Shown in pieces: positions 19,301 through 27,208 of a stretch of DNA of 59,162 nucleotides. The stretch's first letter is position 1; every line of letters begins with the position of its first letter. The translations under genes were made by a program, and so were the position numbers. Source of the stretch: Akkermansiaceae bacterium (GTDB lineage Bacteria; Verrucomicrobiota; Verrucomicrobiia; Verrucomicrobiales; Akkermansiaceae); NCBI GenBank assembly GCA_029253285.1, contig JAQWZU010000018.1, positions 1 through 59,162 of the forward strand. Reading direction: 5' to 3'. The notes below the pieces were generated by a model. It worked only from the letters and a program-made list of their open reading frames with translations, had not been told where the DNA came from and made no database searches.

Positions 19301-22300
19301 GCAACCGACTCGAATCTCGCACACGGAAAATGGAAGCTCCCGGGCGACCGGCTTTTCCGCAATCGCCGGCGCAGTGTCATCGATGCCTCCGGGACCTCGG
19401 AAGGAAGTGGCACCCCTCGTTTCTACGACGACCGTACCGCTCGCTACTTCCTCTACCAACTTGGTCACCCCACTAACGAAATGGAATTTGTCCATTCCGT
19501 GATCAATACCGACGCGTTTAAACTCCGGGAAAACCACGAGCCCATCTCCAACGATTTCCTGAACCGTAACTTCAAAGATGGCACCGACGGCACCCTCTTC
19601 CGAATCGATGACGAATGGCGCTTCACCAGCGACGATGGTAACGCCCGGCAAAATCGCAACGCCGACTGGTCCTACAAAGACACCGACAATCCCACCAGCT
19701 ATCAAAGCGAATGGATCATGCGGACCCGAGAATCCGATCACGACTTCAGCACCTTTGTTGAATTTGTCCGCACTCTGGACGGGACCTTTGATGAAGACGA
19801 AGTCAACCGTATGGCCAACGCCCGCATGCTCGGTCTCAACGCTGCCGTGCGAGGCTACGATGCCGATTGGGACACCATCACCGTCAACCGGGGAAAAAAC
19901 GCCTACATGTATCGCCCAGCCGATAACAGTGGATTCATGCTCCTTCACTGGGACGGCGACCGGGTCTTCGAACGCAGCACCCAAGCCATCCTCGGAGGAC
20001 GGGCTGGCGTCTCAAAATACTTTGCCCAACCATACGTCCGCCGCTACGTGAACTACTATCTCACCAAGCTTCTCGACGAACACACCCAGGGCTCCGCTCG
20101 CACCATCGCCTGGATGGATGCTGAAATAGCCTCAATCTCCGGAACCGGTATAGTGATGCCAAAATCACACTACACCAACTGGTTCAATATCCGCGAAACG
20201 TTCTCTCGCAACTTTGTCACCAGCGCGGTCAACAATGCGACGTTTAATATCACCACCAGCAACGCCAACACCACCGCCGACATTCTTGCCCTCGCTGGTA
20301 CTTCCCCGCCTACCGTTCTCGATATCCGCGTCGCCGGACACCCCGATGTGACCGCTCAGTGGACCGACAAAACCAACTGGATGATTGATGGCCTGGCTCT
20401 TGTCGAAGGAAGCAACGTTTTTGATCTCGAAGGAATCGATCACGATGGAAACGTCATCGAGACTGATCAATTCATCATCATCAAAACAAACAACGCTCCG
20501 CCGATCATTCTCCTCGAGACCGATCCAAAATCGTTGAATGTCGACATCGGCGAATCGATCACCTTCGACGTCTCGACAAGCTTCGATCCCGAAGGCGACC
20601 TCCTCACCTTCGACTGGGCGGTCAGCCCGGCCTACGGGGCAAATCTCATTCCAAGCGGCGGCATAGCCGAAGCCACTTTTGCCATTCCGGGCCTCTATAC
20701 CTTCACCGTCTCTGCGACCGATGGAGAACCTCAAACCACTGACCGGGAAATCATGGTCTCCGTTCATGGCGACGGCTCCTTCTCAACCTTCGGTAACACC
20801 TTACTCGATGCTCCCTGGACCCTCGCCGATATCGAAAAGCACGGAAACGCCTCAAGCGGACCCCACTACTCCCTGCAGGACAATGACGGCCGCCTGACCA
20901 TCAACATCCCACTCGGCCTGACTCCACTTGGCTTACCGCCAGTGGAAGTTCCCGCACCCGTGCAATACCTCGACTTCGGCGATGTCTGGAAATACAACGA
21001 TGATGGTGACGAGCTCACAATCGGCGGGGTCTTCGCCCAGCCTGGATTTGACGACAGCGCATGGCTGTCCGGACCCGGCTTCCTCGGTCGTGGTGAATCG
21101 GGCCTTCCCGCCCCGGGCCTGCAAACCGATACCTTGGTGAGAGGCAACTCGACAAATGGACTCATCACCTACTACTTCCGCAAGGAATTCGAATTTACCG
21201 GTGACCCGGTCGGGGCCCAACTCTTCATCGATCACATCGTCGATGATGGCGTTCGTTACTACCTCAATGGTCAGGTGATCGGCAATATCCGACTCCCAAG
21301 TGGAGCCATCGATTCAAACACCCTCGGAACCAAACTCTCGGTAGAAGATGAGATCGAAGAAGATGTCCTCATCGCCGATGTCTCGGGCTCGATCATTAAC
21401 GGAACTAATGTCCTCGCTGCCGAAGTTCACAACGAGAGCACCGGAAGTTCTGATCTTGTCTTCGGCGTTCGCGTCGATATCTCCGCCAATGAAGAAGTCG
21501 GTGGGGGCATCAATCTTGACGATGCCATTCATCCGTGGATCAGGCGCCAACTTCCCGCCGGTGACTGGACCCTCCAAACCGAAGTGAAGCTCGAAAAAGC
21601 CCAGTTCGGAGAGTTCTACGCCGGGCTTCTGGTCGAAGCCAACCAGGGAGGCAACACCTTCCGCTACGGTGTCGGATACGAAAACGGAACTCACGTCGCC
21701 TCGATGCGGGTCAACCCGTCCGGAAGCTCCGAGACCATGGTCCAGGGACCGGAGATCGATTCGAACATCCTCACCGTCCGACTGCAACGCACCGGAAACG
21801 ACCTCATCTTTTCCTGGCGCGATGGCACCGCCTTCAGCCCCTTCCACACCATCAGCCTTCCTGCCGGGACGACCTTCAGTGTCGGCGGCGTTTTCGCCTC
21901 CACCGAGATGACCCAGTCACTCGAAGCGAGCTTCGACTACGCCATGCTCGTTGAGGGAAGCACTGACTTCACCGCCTGGATGGAGGCCAACGGGTTCTCC
22001 GATGCCAATGCCGAATATGGGGACACCGGACTGAGCAATCTCATGACCTACGCCCTCGGTCGCGATCTCAGTGACATTGTAGAACCCACATTCAACGCCA
22101 ATGGCGACTCGGTGAGCTTCACCCACCGCCAGCGTATCCCGGTCAGTAATCTTGATTACAGCGTGGAATCCTCCACCAACTTAATCGACTGGGCTCCTGC
22201 CGGTGATCTCGCTCCCGACGGAGCACCAACTCTTAATCCCGATGGGACTTACACCGTCAATCTCCTGAGCAACCTCACCCCGGTTGAGCAACCCAAGATC

Positions 22301-22333
22301 TTCTACCGTCTTGTGGTGAGACTTCCCCAATAG
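16325..22333 (+). CDS. Giant secreted lamin-tail / CotH-kinase / PKD-like protein (2002 aa)
   Basis: Signal peptide at the N-terminus (MFSLKKSCLNTCPSVLSAGF ... AQAEQ). Domains: lamin-tail (about 33-190, FTEINYNPAGDD, EFIEITNNT); galactose-binding-like sandwich (210-370, YVDDGLVVYLNG); second and third lamin-tail domains (385-640, INEIMFDAPSDH, EYIELYNRSG); a CotH-like kinase region (about 890-1270; LLHWDGDRVFE near 1208, a variant acidic motif); a PKD-like domain (about 1398-1480, DVSTSFDPEGDLLTFDW); a second galactose-binding-like sandwich (1545-1720); a LamG-like stretch; and the shared C-terminal module (LSNLMTYALG ... FYRLVVRLPQ). No PEP-CTERM signal. Followed by a strong terminator, so probably monocistronic. 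Likely a surface or matrix protein; partner unknown. Confidence 0.85.
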   Translation: MFSLKKSCLNTCPSVLSAGFAVLLSLTSAQAEQVIFTEINYNPAGDDPEFIEITNNTATPFDIGTWYFSDGVDYTFPDFSAGDTGAHILKHWERILVTNVDEATFRTAYPSTPVGVRIFGPFTGSLSNSGENLELSNKNGVIMAQINYNDGGKWPASADGAGHTITRINPNRARGEWRNWMSSAAPGGTPGRPPASEDDLPTTTTPIAETTSEWKYDQNTGNIDRGTAWREPDFDDTGWLEGPGLFGRNSQDPFGTPWTTGGRITYYLRQEFQFNDSFSSATINVDAYVDDGLVVYLNGQEITRFNMPAGEINYDTPAAGNREWDDELVAIASGTDISSSLQLGRNVLAVEVHNQNAGSSDIAFGADISITATTPPPGALPNLIFSEVHFGEDENIDWIELHAPGNSPVSTAGLKISPTRSLTNTIDLSGSIPAGGYLSFPATFATDENGDVDLFLIQGSTVIDAIKLDRDLDEESFQLFPIGSGEFYGGPGHTQDAPNDPTNRNEDIIINEIMFDAPSDHLNGEYIELYNRSGDAINLSGWRFTEGISFDFPDTIIGGNSYLVIAADSDCLLAAHGAINVLGNWKGTLRDSGELIRLVDNNGNMADEVDYLPSGDWPNLADGNGSSMELRHPDMNNNVATAWTDSDEANKSPMETYSYTADFIRSSWLPLTSGQELQAHLVGDSHVILENISVRLNNSGSNLLRNPEVMSPTQSSASGWVCQGTHWASFMDAGKLNLIADGHGDNKANRAEVDFQTSPVVGNSYTLSFDGRWVSGKPRVVMQTLDHGFGTSFLLPIPEDLGTPGAPNSALLPSAAPTVSEVIHSPAVPKTGEPVTVSARIDSAEPLTSVEAVYRLDNNNGNGTWQRQTMSDDGTGLYSANLNQYTTNGNLIQFYVEAIAGGESTFQPTKGPDRPAMWVVDNRTMPSVLLRERFVVSAYDRQALNANVGGGATFDYNFPRMSNHFFNATFIANESEIYYNAEIRKSGSPFTRATDSNLAHGKWKLPGDRLFRNRRRSVIDASGTSEGSGTPRFYDDRTARYFLYQLGHPTNEMEFVHSVINTDAFKLRENHEPISNDFLNRNFKDGTDGTLFRIDDEWRFTSDDGNARQNRNADWSYKDTDNPTSYQSEWIMRTRESDHDFSTFVEFVRTLDGTFDEDEVNRMANARMLGLNAAVRGYDADWDTITVNRGKNAYMYRPADNSGFMLLHWDGDRVFERSTQAILGGRAGVSKYFAQPYVRRYVNYYLTKLLDEHTQGSARTIAWMDAEIASISGTGIVMPKSHYTNWFNIRETFSRNFVTSAVNNATFNITTSNANTTADILALAGTSPPTVLDIRVAGHPDVTAQWTDKTNWMIDGLALVEGSNVFDLEGIDHDGNVIETDQFIIIKTNNAPPIILLETDPKSLNVDIGESITFDVSTSFDPEGDLLTFDWAVSPAYGANLIPSGGIAEATFAIPGLYTFTVSATDGEPQTTDREIMVSVHGDGSFSTFGNTLLDAPWTLADIEKHGNASSGPHYSLQDNDGRLTINIPLGLTPLGLPPVEVPAPVQYLDFGDVWKYNDDGDELTIGGVFAQPGFDDSAWLSGPGFLGRGESGLPAPGLQTDTLVRGNSTNGLITYYFRKEFEFTGDPVGAQLFIDHIVDDGVRYYLNGQVIGNIRLPSGAIDSNTLGTKLSVEDEIEEDVLIADVSGSIINGTNVLAAEVHNESTGSSDLVFGVRVDISANEEVGGGINLDDAIHPWIRRQLPAGDWTLQTEVKLEKAQFGEFYAGLLVEANQGGNTFRYGVGYENGTHVASMRVNPSGSSETMVQGPEIDSNILTVRLQRTGNDLIFSWRDGTAFSPFHTISLPAGTTFSVGGVFASTEMTQSLEASFDYAMLVEGSTDFTAWMEANGFSDANAEYGDTGLSNLMTYALGRDLSDIVEPTFNANGDSVSFTHRQRIPVSNLDYSVESSTNLIDWAPAGDLAPDGAPTLNPDGTYTVNLLSNLTPVEQPKIFYRLVVRLPQ

Positions 22334-22360
22334 AGAATTTTACCAACTCAAAAATCAACA

Positions 22361-22400
22361 GGTCTATCGGGATCCGAGTGCGCGATCCCGGTAGACTTTT
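22361..22400 (+). terminator. Strong rho-independent terminator
   Basis: A 13-bp stem (22362-22374 with 22384-22396, one G-U pair), GC-rich, with a 9-nt loop, starts 28 bp after the stop of the 2002-residue protein gene and runs into TTTT at 22397-22400. The T tract is short. Confidence 0.7.
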
Positions 22401-22563
22401 GGTGTCATCCCCGCCCTCGTCGTCACTCCCCAAGGAAATCCTTCGCTTCATCGAACTCTGCAGATCCGCCGCTGCCGGGAAGCAACAAGGCCGCCGCTGG
22501 GCCCTTGAACTTTCCGAAGCCCTCACCGTGCTTTCCAGCATCGACGAAAATTCCGACTTGGTC

Positions 22564-22665
22564 CTATTCTTTAATGAGCTCATGATTCTCGAAGGCCACT
22601 CCGCTCATAGACACCAGACCAACAAGAACGATCAACGCAGCCCAAGCCAACGCTAATTCCTTCAT
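22564..22665 (-). CDS. Possible 33-aa single-pass membrane peptide
   Basis: In the 389-bp stretch between the terminator and the racemase gene, the minus strand has an ATG frame of 33 codons. Charged start (MKEL), one hydrophobic helix (ALAWAALIVLVGLVSMSGVA) and a charged tail (FENHELIKE) are what a small membrane protein would show. A purine-rich GGAAGAG lies about 14 nt before the ATG, a little far for a ribosome site. On the plus strand the same stretch has a 92-codon frame (22378-22656) that starts inside the terminator hairpin and looks unlikely. Nothing else is recognisable in the gap. Confidence 0.3.
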   Translation of the reverse strand: MKELALAWAALIVLVGLVSMSGVAFENHELIKE

Positions 22666-22722
22666 TCCCAAGAGCAGCTCTTCCGTAACGGGTGGGCCAA
22701 TTGGGACGGCAAATAAAATACC

Positions 22723-23679
22723 ATGTCTGATCCTATTTCCATTCGTGTCATCGACTCCCACACCGGAGGCGAACCCACCCGCGTCGTCATCGATGGCGCA
22801 CCCATCTGCCCCACTCCGGGAGCCCTCGCCGCGCGGGACTTCCTCGCCGCCGAAGCCGACTGGCTCCGCCGTGCCCTCATTCTCGAACCCCGGGGATTCG
22901 AGGCCATCGTGGGAGCCTACCTCTGTGAACCCACTGACTCCGACTGCGTCACCGGTGTTGTTTTCTTCAACAACGTAGCCTGTCTCAACAGCTGTCTCCA
23001 CGGCACCATCGGACTGGTCAAAACCCTCGAACACCTCGGGAGGATCACCCCCGGCGTTCACAAAATCGAAACTCCGGTCGGTGTCATCAAGGCCACTCTC
23101 TCACCCGACGGTAACGTCACTGTTTCCAATGTTCCTTGCTATCGTTTGGTTGCAGAACAGCAAGTTGAAGTCCCCAATTACGGCCCCATCACCGGCGAGA
23201 TCGCCTGGGGAGGTAATTGGTTTTTCCTCATCCAGGACCAGGGACCACCTGTCCGCTTCGACCACCTCGACGAACTCACCGCCTTCACCTCCGCTGTCAG
23301 CCAGGCTCTTCAAGATCAAGGGATCACTGGCGAGAACAACGAACTCATCGATCACATCGAATCCTTCGGACCTCCCGCACCCGGCCTCGACGCCGACAGC
23401 CAAAACTTCGTCCTCTGCCCTGGCAAAGCTTACGACCGATCACCCTGCGGCACCGGCACCAGCGCCAAACTCGCCTGCCTCGCCGCCTCCGGAAAACTCG
23501 CCGAAGGGGACACTTGGCGACAAGCCAGCATCATCGGCACGTGCTTCAGCGGGCAATTCACCCGCCTCCCAGACTCTCAAAAAGTCACGCCCGTCATCAC
23601 TGGATCCGCCCACGTCACCGGAGAATCCACTTTCATTCTCGATCCCCGCGATCCATTCCAATACGGCATCAATCCATGA
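22723..23679 (+). CDS. Proline racemase family, probably 4-hydroxyproline 2-epimerase
   Basis: 318 residues, the normal family length. IRVIDSHTGGEPTRVV is the family start. The two catalytic cysteines are present: Cys91 in SCLHGTIG and Cys242 in SPCGTGTSAKLA. The downstream FAD dehydrogenase overlaps this gene by 4 bp (ATGA), the usual pairing for trans-4-L-hydroxyproline use: the epimerase forms cis-4-D-hydroxyproline, which the dehydrogenase oxidises. Cytoplasmic, no signal. A proline racemase or trans-3-hydroxyproline dehydratase is possible, but the second Cys argues against the dehydratase (which has Thr). Confidence 0.85.
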   Translation: MSDPISIRVIDSHTGGEPTRVVIDGAPICPTPGALAARDFLAAEADWLRRALILEPRGFEAIVGAYLCEPTDSDCVTGVVFFNNVACLNSCLHGTIGLVKTLEHLGRITPGVHKIETPVGVIKATLSPDGNVTVSNVPCYRLVAEQQVEVPNYGPITGEIAWGGNWFFLIQDQGPPVRFDHLDELTAFTSAVSQALQDQGITGENNELIDHIESFGPPAPGLDADSQNFVLCPGKAYDRSPCGTGTSAKLACLAASGKLAEGDTWRQASIIGTCFSGQFTRLPDSQKVTPVITGSAHVTGESTFILDPRDPFQYGINP

Positions 23680-24908
23680 AAGAGATCCTCATCGTCGGAG
23701 GTGGAGTCATCGGCCTCTCTATCGGATATGCCCTTACCAAACGAGGTCACGCCGTTCGTATTATCGAGCAAGACCCCGAATTAAAAAACTCATGCTCCAG
23801 CGGAAACGCCGGCATGATTGTCCCCAGCCACTTCATTCCTCTCGCCGCGCCCGGCGTCATTTCCCAGGGCCTCAAATGGATGCTCAATCCCAAGAGCCCA
23901 TTCTTTCTCCGTCCCCGACTCGACCCCGCTCTCGCCCGCTGGATCTGGCTCTTCATGCGCCACTCCAACCAACAGCACGTCAGCAATAGCGAGACCCTCC
24001 TCCGCGATCTTTCCCTCGCCAGCCGACAACTCCACGTCGAACTCTCTGAAGAAGAAGATTTTCCCCTTGTCCAAAAAGGGCTCCTCATGCTCTGCCAATC
24101 GCAGAAAGGCCTCGACGAAGAAGCCGAAGTCGCCGAAGCAGCGCATCGTCTCGGACTCGAGGCCGAAGTCTGTAACTCCGCCCGCCTGCAAGAACTCGAA
24201 CCCAACGCCAACATCAAGGCCCAAGGCGGCGTGTGGTTTCCCCAGGACTGCCACCTCAATCCTCACGATTTCCTCGAAGCCCTCCGCAGCGGAATCAAAA
24301 AAAACGGCGGAGAAATCATCCACACCCAGGTGAAATCTCTTATCGATGACAAAGGAGTCGTGACCAACACCGGAGAAAAAATTACCGCCGAGACCACCAT
24401 CCTCGCGGGTGGAATTGATACCCTCAATCTCACCAAGCAACTCGGTCTCAAGCTCCCGATGCAAGGCGGTAAAGGCTACTCGCTGACCCTTCCTTCCCCG
24501 CCTCGAAATCCACATCTCTGTTCCCTTCTCAAAGAAGGCCGTGTCGCCGTCACGCCCATGGGCGAGCAACTCCGCGTCGCCGGCACCATGGAAATCTGTG
24601 GTAGCAACACCTCCGTCAGTAAAGCCCGGCTCAGTGGCATCATCGAATCCTTCTGCGCCTTCTATCCGGAATTTAATCCCTCCCAATTTTCCGAATTAGA
24701 ACCCTGGGTCGGCCTGCGACCCTGCTCTCCCGACGGACTGCCCTACCTTGGTCGAATTCCTTCCCACAAAAACCTCATCGTGGCCACCGGCCACTCCATG
24801 ATGGGGCTCTCCCTCGCTCCCATCACCGGCAAACTCGTCGCCCAACTCGTCGATAGCGAAACTTGCTCCCTCGATATTTCCTCTCTCAGCCCGACCCGCT
24901 TCAACTAG
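23676..24908 (+). CDS. FAD-dependent D-amino-acid dehydrogenase (DadA-like), probably D-hydroxyproline dehydrogenase
   Basis: The start is at ATG 23676, overlapping the TGA of the racemase gene; 410 residues. ILIVGGGVIGLSIGYALTKR is a Rossmann FAD-binding start, followed by RIIEQ, where the Glu binds the ribose. The C-terminal part WVGLRPCSPDGLPYLGRIP and VATGHSMMGLSLAPITGKLV is the DAO/DadA signature. Translational coupling to the epimerase suggests cis-4-D-hydroxyproline (or D-proline) as substrate. The frame continues upstream through the racemase gene but only this start gives the FAD motif at the N-terminus. Confidence 0.85.
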   Translation: MKEILIVGGGVIGLSIGYALTKRGHAVRIIEQDPELKNSCSSGNAGMIVPSHFIPLAAPGVISQGLKWMLNPKSPFFLRPRLDPALARWIWLFMRHSNQQHVSNSETLLRDLSLASRQLHVELSEEEDFPLVQKGLLMLCQSQKGLDEEAEVAEAAHRLGLEAEVCNSARLQELEPNANIKAQGGVWFPQDCHLNPHDFLEALRSGIKKNGGEIIHTQVKSLIDDKGVVTNTGEKITAETTILAGGIDTLNLTKQLGLKLPMQGGKGYSLTLPSPPRNPHLCSLLKEGRVAVTPMGEQLRVAGTMEICGSNTSVSKARLSGIIESFCAFYPEFNPSQFSELEPWVGLRPCSPDGLPYLGRIPSHKNLIVATGHSMMGLSLAPITGKLVAQLVDSETCSLDISSLSPTRFN

Positions 24909-24910
24909 CC

Positions 24911-25786
24911 ATGAAATACCTCTTCCCCACTCTGCCTATTGCTCTCGTCGCTCTCGCAGCCGCAGTCCAATCACCCATCCCAGCCGAAGTCCGCGAAAAA
25001 TTCGACCTCAAGGAACACTACCAGCAAGTCCTCCTTGTCGAAGGCTTCCCCATCGTCGCTTCAGACAAAGTCCACCCCGCCGCCCTCAAGGAAGCTGAAC
25101 ACACCATGCGCTCAATGCTCAAAAAACGGCCCGACATTTTCAAACAACTCGCCAAAAACAAAGTGCGCTATTCCATCATGGCCACCAGCGAGCGCACCTG
25201 CGACATCCCGGAGCACTCCGACCTCACGCCACCCGAATTCTGGAACCGCCGCGCCCGTGGGCTTGGAGCCACCCGCCAGCGCCCCTCCGTTTCCTGCGGC
25301 GAGGAAAACCTCCTCCACAACCCCGGCGACCCCTACAATGCCGAATCGATCTGCGTCCACGAATTCGCACACGCCATTCACCAAATGGCCCTCGAAGACC
25401 TCGACCCCACCTTCGACGAGCGCCTCAAAAAAACCTACCAATCCGCAATCGCCCGCAGCCTTTGGGTCGGCAAATATGCCGGCTCCAATCACCACGAATA
25501 CTGGGCCGAAGCCGTGCAATCTTGGTTCGGCACCAACCGGGTCAATGATCACGATCATAATCACGTCAACACACGCGCCGGGCTTATCGACTACGATCCC
25601 GCCGTCGCCAAGCTCTGCCAGGAAGTGTTCGGCGACAATAACTGGCGCTACATCCGCGCCGACCATCCTTCACGCGCTCACGAACCCCATCTGAAAAATC
25701 TCGACCGCACCAAGCTCAGCTCCTTCGGCTGGACCAAGAAAGAGCAAGCAGCTTACGAGGAGCACACGCGGAAGAAAAAAAAGTAA
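24911..25786 (+). CDS. Secreted zinc metallopeptidase-like protein (HEFAH)
   Basis: ATG 24911 lies 2 bp after the dehydrogenase stop. 291 residues with a signal peptide (MKYLFPTLPIALVALAAAVQ). HEFAH at residues 150-154 is a zinc HExxH motif. About 45 residues later HHEYWAEAVQSWF offers Glu200 (or Glu196) as third ligand, as in gluzincin-type peptidases related to anthrax lethal-factor-like domains. Family not identified with certainty, and peptidase activity is inferred. Its position in a hydroxyproline operon suggests a role in releasing peptides from a hydroxyproline-containing protein. The C-terminus is lysine-rich (THTRKKKK-like). Confidence 0.65.
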   Translation: MKYLFPTLPIALVALAAAVQSPIPAEVREKFDLKEHYQQVLLVEGFPIVASDKVHPAALKEAEHTMRSMLKKRPDIFKQLAKNKVRYSIMATSERTCDIPEHSDLTPPEFWNRRARGLGATRQRPSVSCGEENLLHNPGDPYNAESICVHEFAHAIHQMALEDLDPTFDERLKKTYQSAIARSLWVGKYAGSNHHEYWAEAVQSWFGTNRVNDHDHNHVNTRAGLIDYDPAVAKLCQEVFGDNNWRYIRADHPSRAHEPHLKNLDRTKLSSFGWTKKEQAAYEEHTRKKKK

Positions 25787-25823
25787 CTCGCAATCATAGG
25801 GGGGCCTTTCCCATACTCCCGCC

Positions 25824-27155
25824 ATGATTCGAAGCATCCTCGTTCTTCTTGCCAGCCTTCTTCTCGCTCAGGCCAAAAAGCCCAACATCCTTGTCATCAT
25901 TGTCGATGACTTGGGCTACGGCGATCTCTCCTCATACGGAGCTATAGACCTCAAGAGCCCCCACATCGACAAGCTCATCTCCCAGGGCCTTCGCTTCAAC
26001 AATTGCTATGCGAACTGCCCGGTCTGCTCACCCACCCGCGCTGCGCTCCTGACGGGACGCTACCAGGAACTCGTCGGCGTTCCCGGGGTCATCCGCACCA
26101 ACCCCGAGGACAACTGGGGCTATCTTGCCCCTTCCGCCACTACGCTTCCCCAAGCGCTTAAGCCTCTCGGATACCACACCGCCGCCATCGGAAAATGGCA
26201 CCTCGGGCTCGATGACGAAGCCCACCCCAATACCCGCGGTTTCGATCACTTCCATGGCTTCCTTGGCGACATGATGGACGACTACTACCAACACCGCCGT
26301 CACGGACAACACTACATGCGCCTCAATAAAGAAAAGGTGAATCCCAAAGGCCACGCCACTGACATCTTCACCGACTGGACCAAGGACTACCTCGCCTCCC
26401 GCAAGGACGCCAAAGACCCTTTCTTCCTCTACCTGGCCTACAACGCGCCCCACACCCCGATCCAACCTCCCAAAGATTGGTTTGAAAAAGTGAAAGCCCG
26501 TGAAAATGGCATCACTGCCAAACGCGCTAAACTCGTCGCGCTCATCGAGCACCTCGACCACGGTATCGGACAGGTCATCGATTCCCTCAAGGCCAACGAT
26601 CAATGGGAAAACACCCTCACCATCTTCGTCTCCGACAACGGCGGCCAACTCAACGTCGGCGGCAACTGCGGGAACCTTCGCGGCGGCAAACAAGACATGT
26701 ACGAAGGCGGCCTCAAAGTCCCCGCCTGTGCCGTCTGGCCCGGCGTCATCGAAGCGGGAAAAGCGAGTGAATTTCCCTTCCTCACCATGGACCTTTTCCC
26801 CACCGCCCTCGAAGCCGCCGGTGGGAAATCACCCGGTGGCATCGAAGGAAAATCCATTCTCCCTCTCCTCAATACCGGAACGCAAAAAGCCTTCGAACGC
26901 GACGTCTTCTTCACCCGGCGCGAAGGCAATCAAAAATACATGGGCGACTCTTCTTGGGCCATGCGCCGCGGGCCCTGGAAGCTCCTCAAGAACGTCCCCG
27001 ACGGACCATGGGAACTTTATAATCTCGACGACGATCCGCTTGAGGCCACCGACCTTCGCAAAAAGAATCCCCAAAAATTCAACGAACTCTCCAAGGCGAT
27101 GCGCGCCCAAATCCAACGCGGCGGCTCTGTCCCCTGGCAGCGCCCTGAAGAATAA
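25824..27155 (+). CDS. Secreted formylglycine sulfatase (CSPTR type)
   Basis: 443 residues with a short signal peptide (MIRSILVLLASLLLAQA). KPNILVIIVDDLGYGDLSSY has both metal Asp residues, CSPTR at 68-72 is the formylglycine motif, GKWHLG and the ISDNGG-equivalent FVSDNGGQLN are sulfatase signatures, and the tail ELYNLDDDPLEATDL is typical. Only 37 bp from the metallopeptidase, so probably in the same operon. Resembles arylsulfatase A / N-acetylgalactosamine-6-sulfatase relatives; the actual substrate is unknown. Confidence 0.92.
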   Translation: MIRSILVLLASLLLAQAKKPNILVIIVDDLGYGDLSSYGAIDLKSPHIDKLISQGLRFNNCYANCPVCSPTRAALLTGRYQELVGVPGVIRTNPEDNWGYLAPSATTLPQALKPLGYHTAAIGKWHLGLDDEAHPNTRGFDHFHGFLGDMMDDYYQHRRHGQHYMRLNKEKVNPKGHATDIFTDWTKDYLASRKDAKDPFFLYLAYNAPHTPIQPPKDWFEKVKARENGITAKRAKLVALIEHLDHGIGQVIDSLKANDQWENTLTIFVSDNGGQLNVGGNCGNLRGGKQDMYEGGLKVPACAVWPGVIEAGKASEFPFLTMDLFPTALEAAGGKSPGGIEGKSILPLLNTGTQKAFERDVFFTRREGNQKYMGDSSWAMRRGPWKLLKNVPDGPWELYNLDDDPLEATDLRKKNPQKFNELSKAMRAQIQRGGSVPWQRPEE

Positions 27156-27188
27156 AAAAAGCATGTGGCTGAATCAACCACATGCTCT
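27156..27188 (-). terminator. Rho-independent terminator, likely bidirectional
   Basis: A perfect 9-bp stem AGCATGTGG / CCACATGCT (27160-27168 with 27178-27186), loop 9 nt. On the minus strand it is followed by seven T, so it ends the PEP-CTERM gene; the sulfatase also stops just before it. Confidence 0.8.
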
Positions 27189-27208
27189 TGAAATAAAGAT
27201 CGGGAGGT

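Noticed and set aside
22378-22656. 92-codon plus-strand frame before the racemase gene
   Set aside because: Its only early start (GTG) lies in the loop/stem of a strong terminator, and no family is recognisable.
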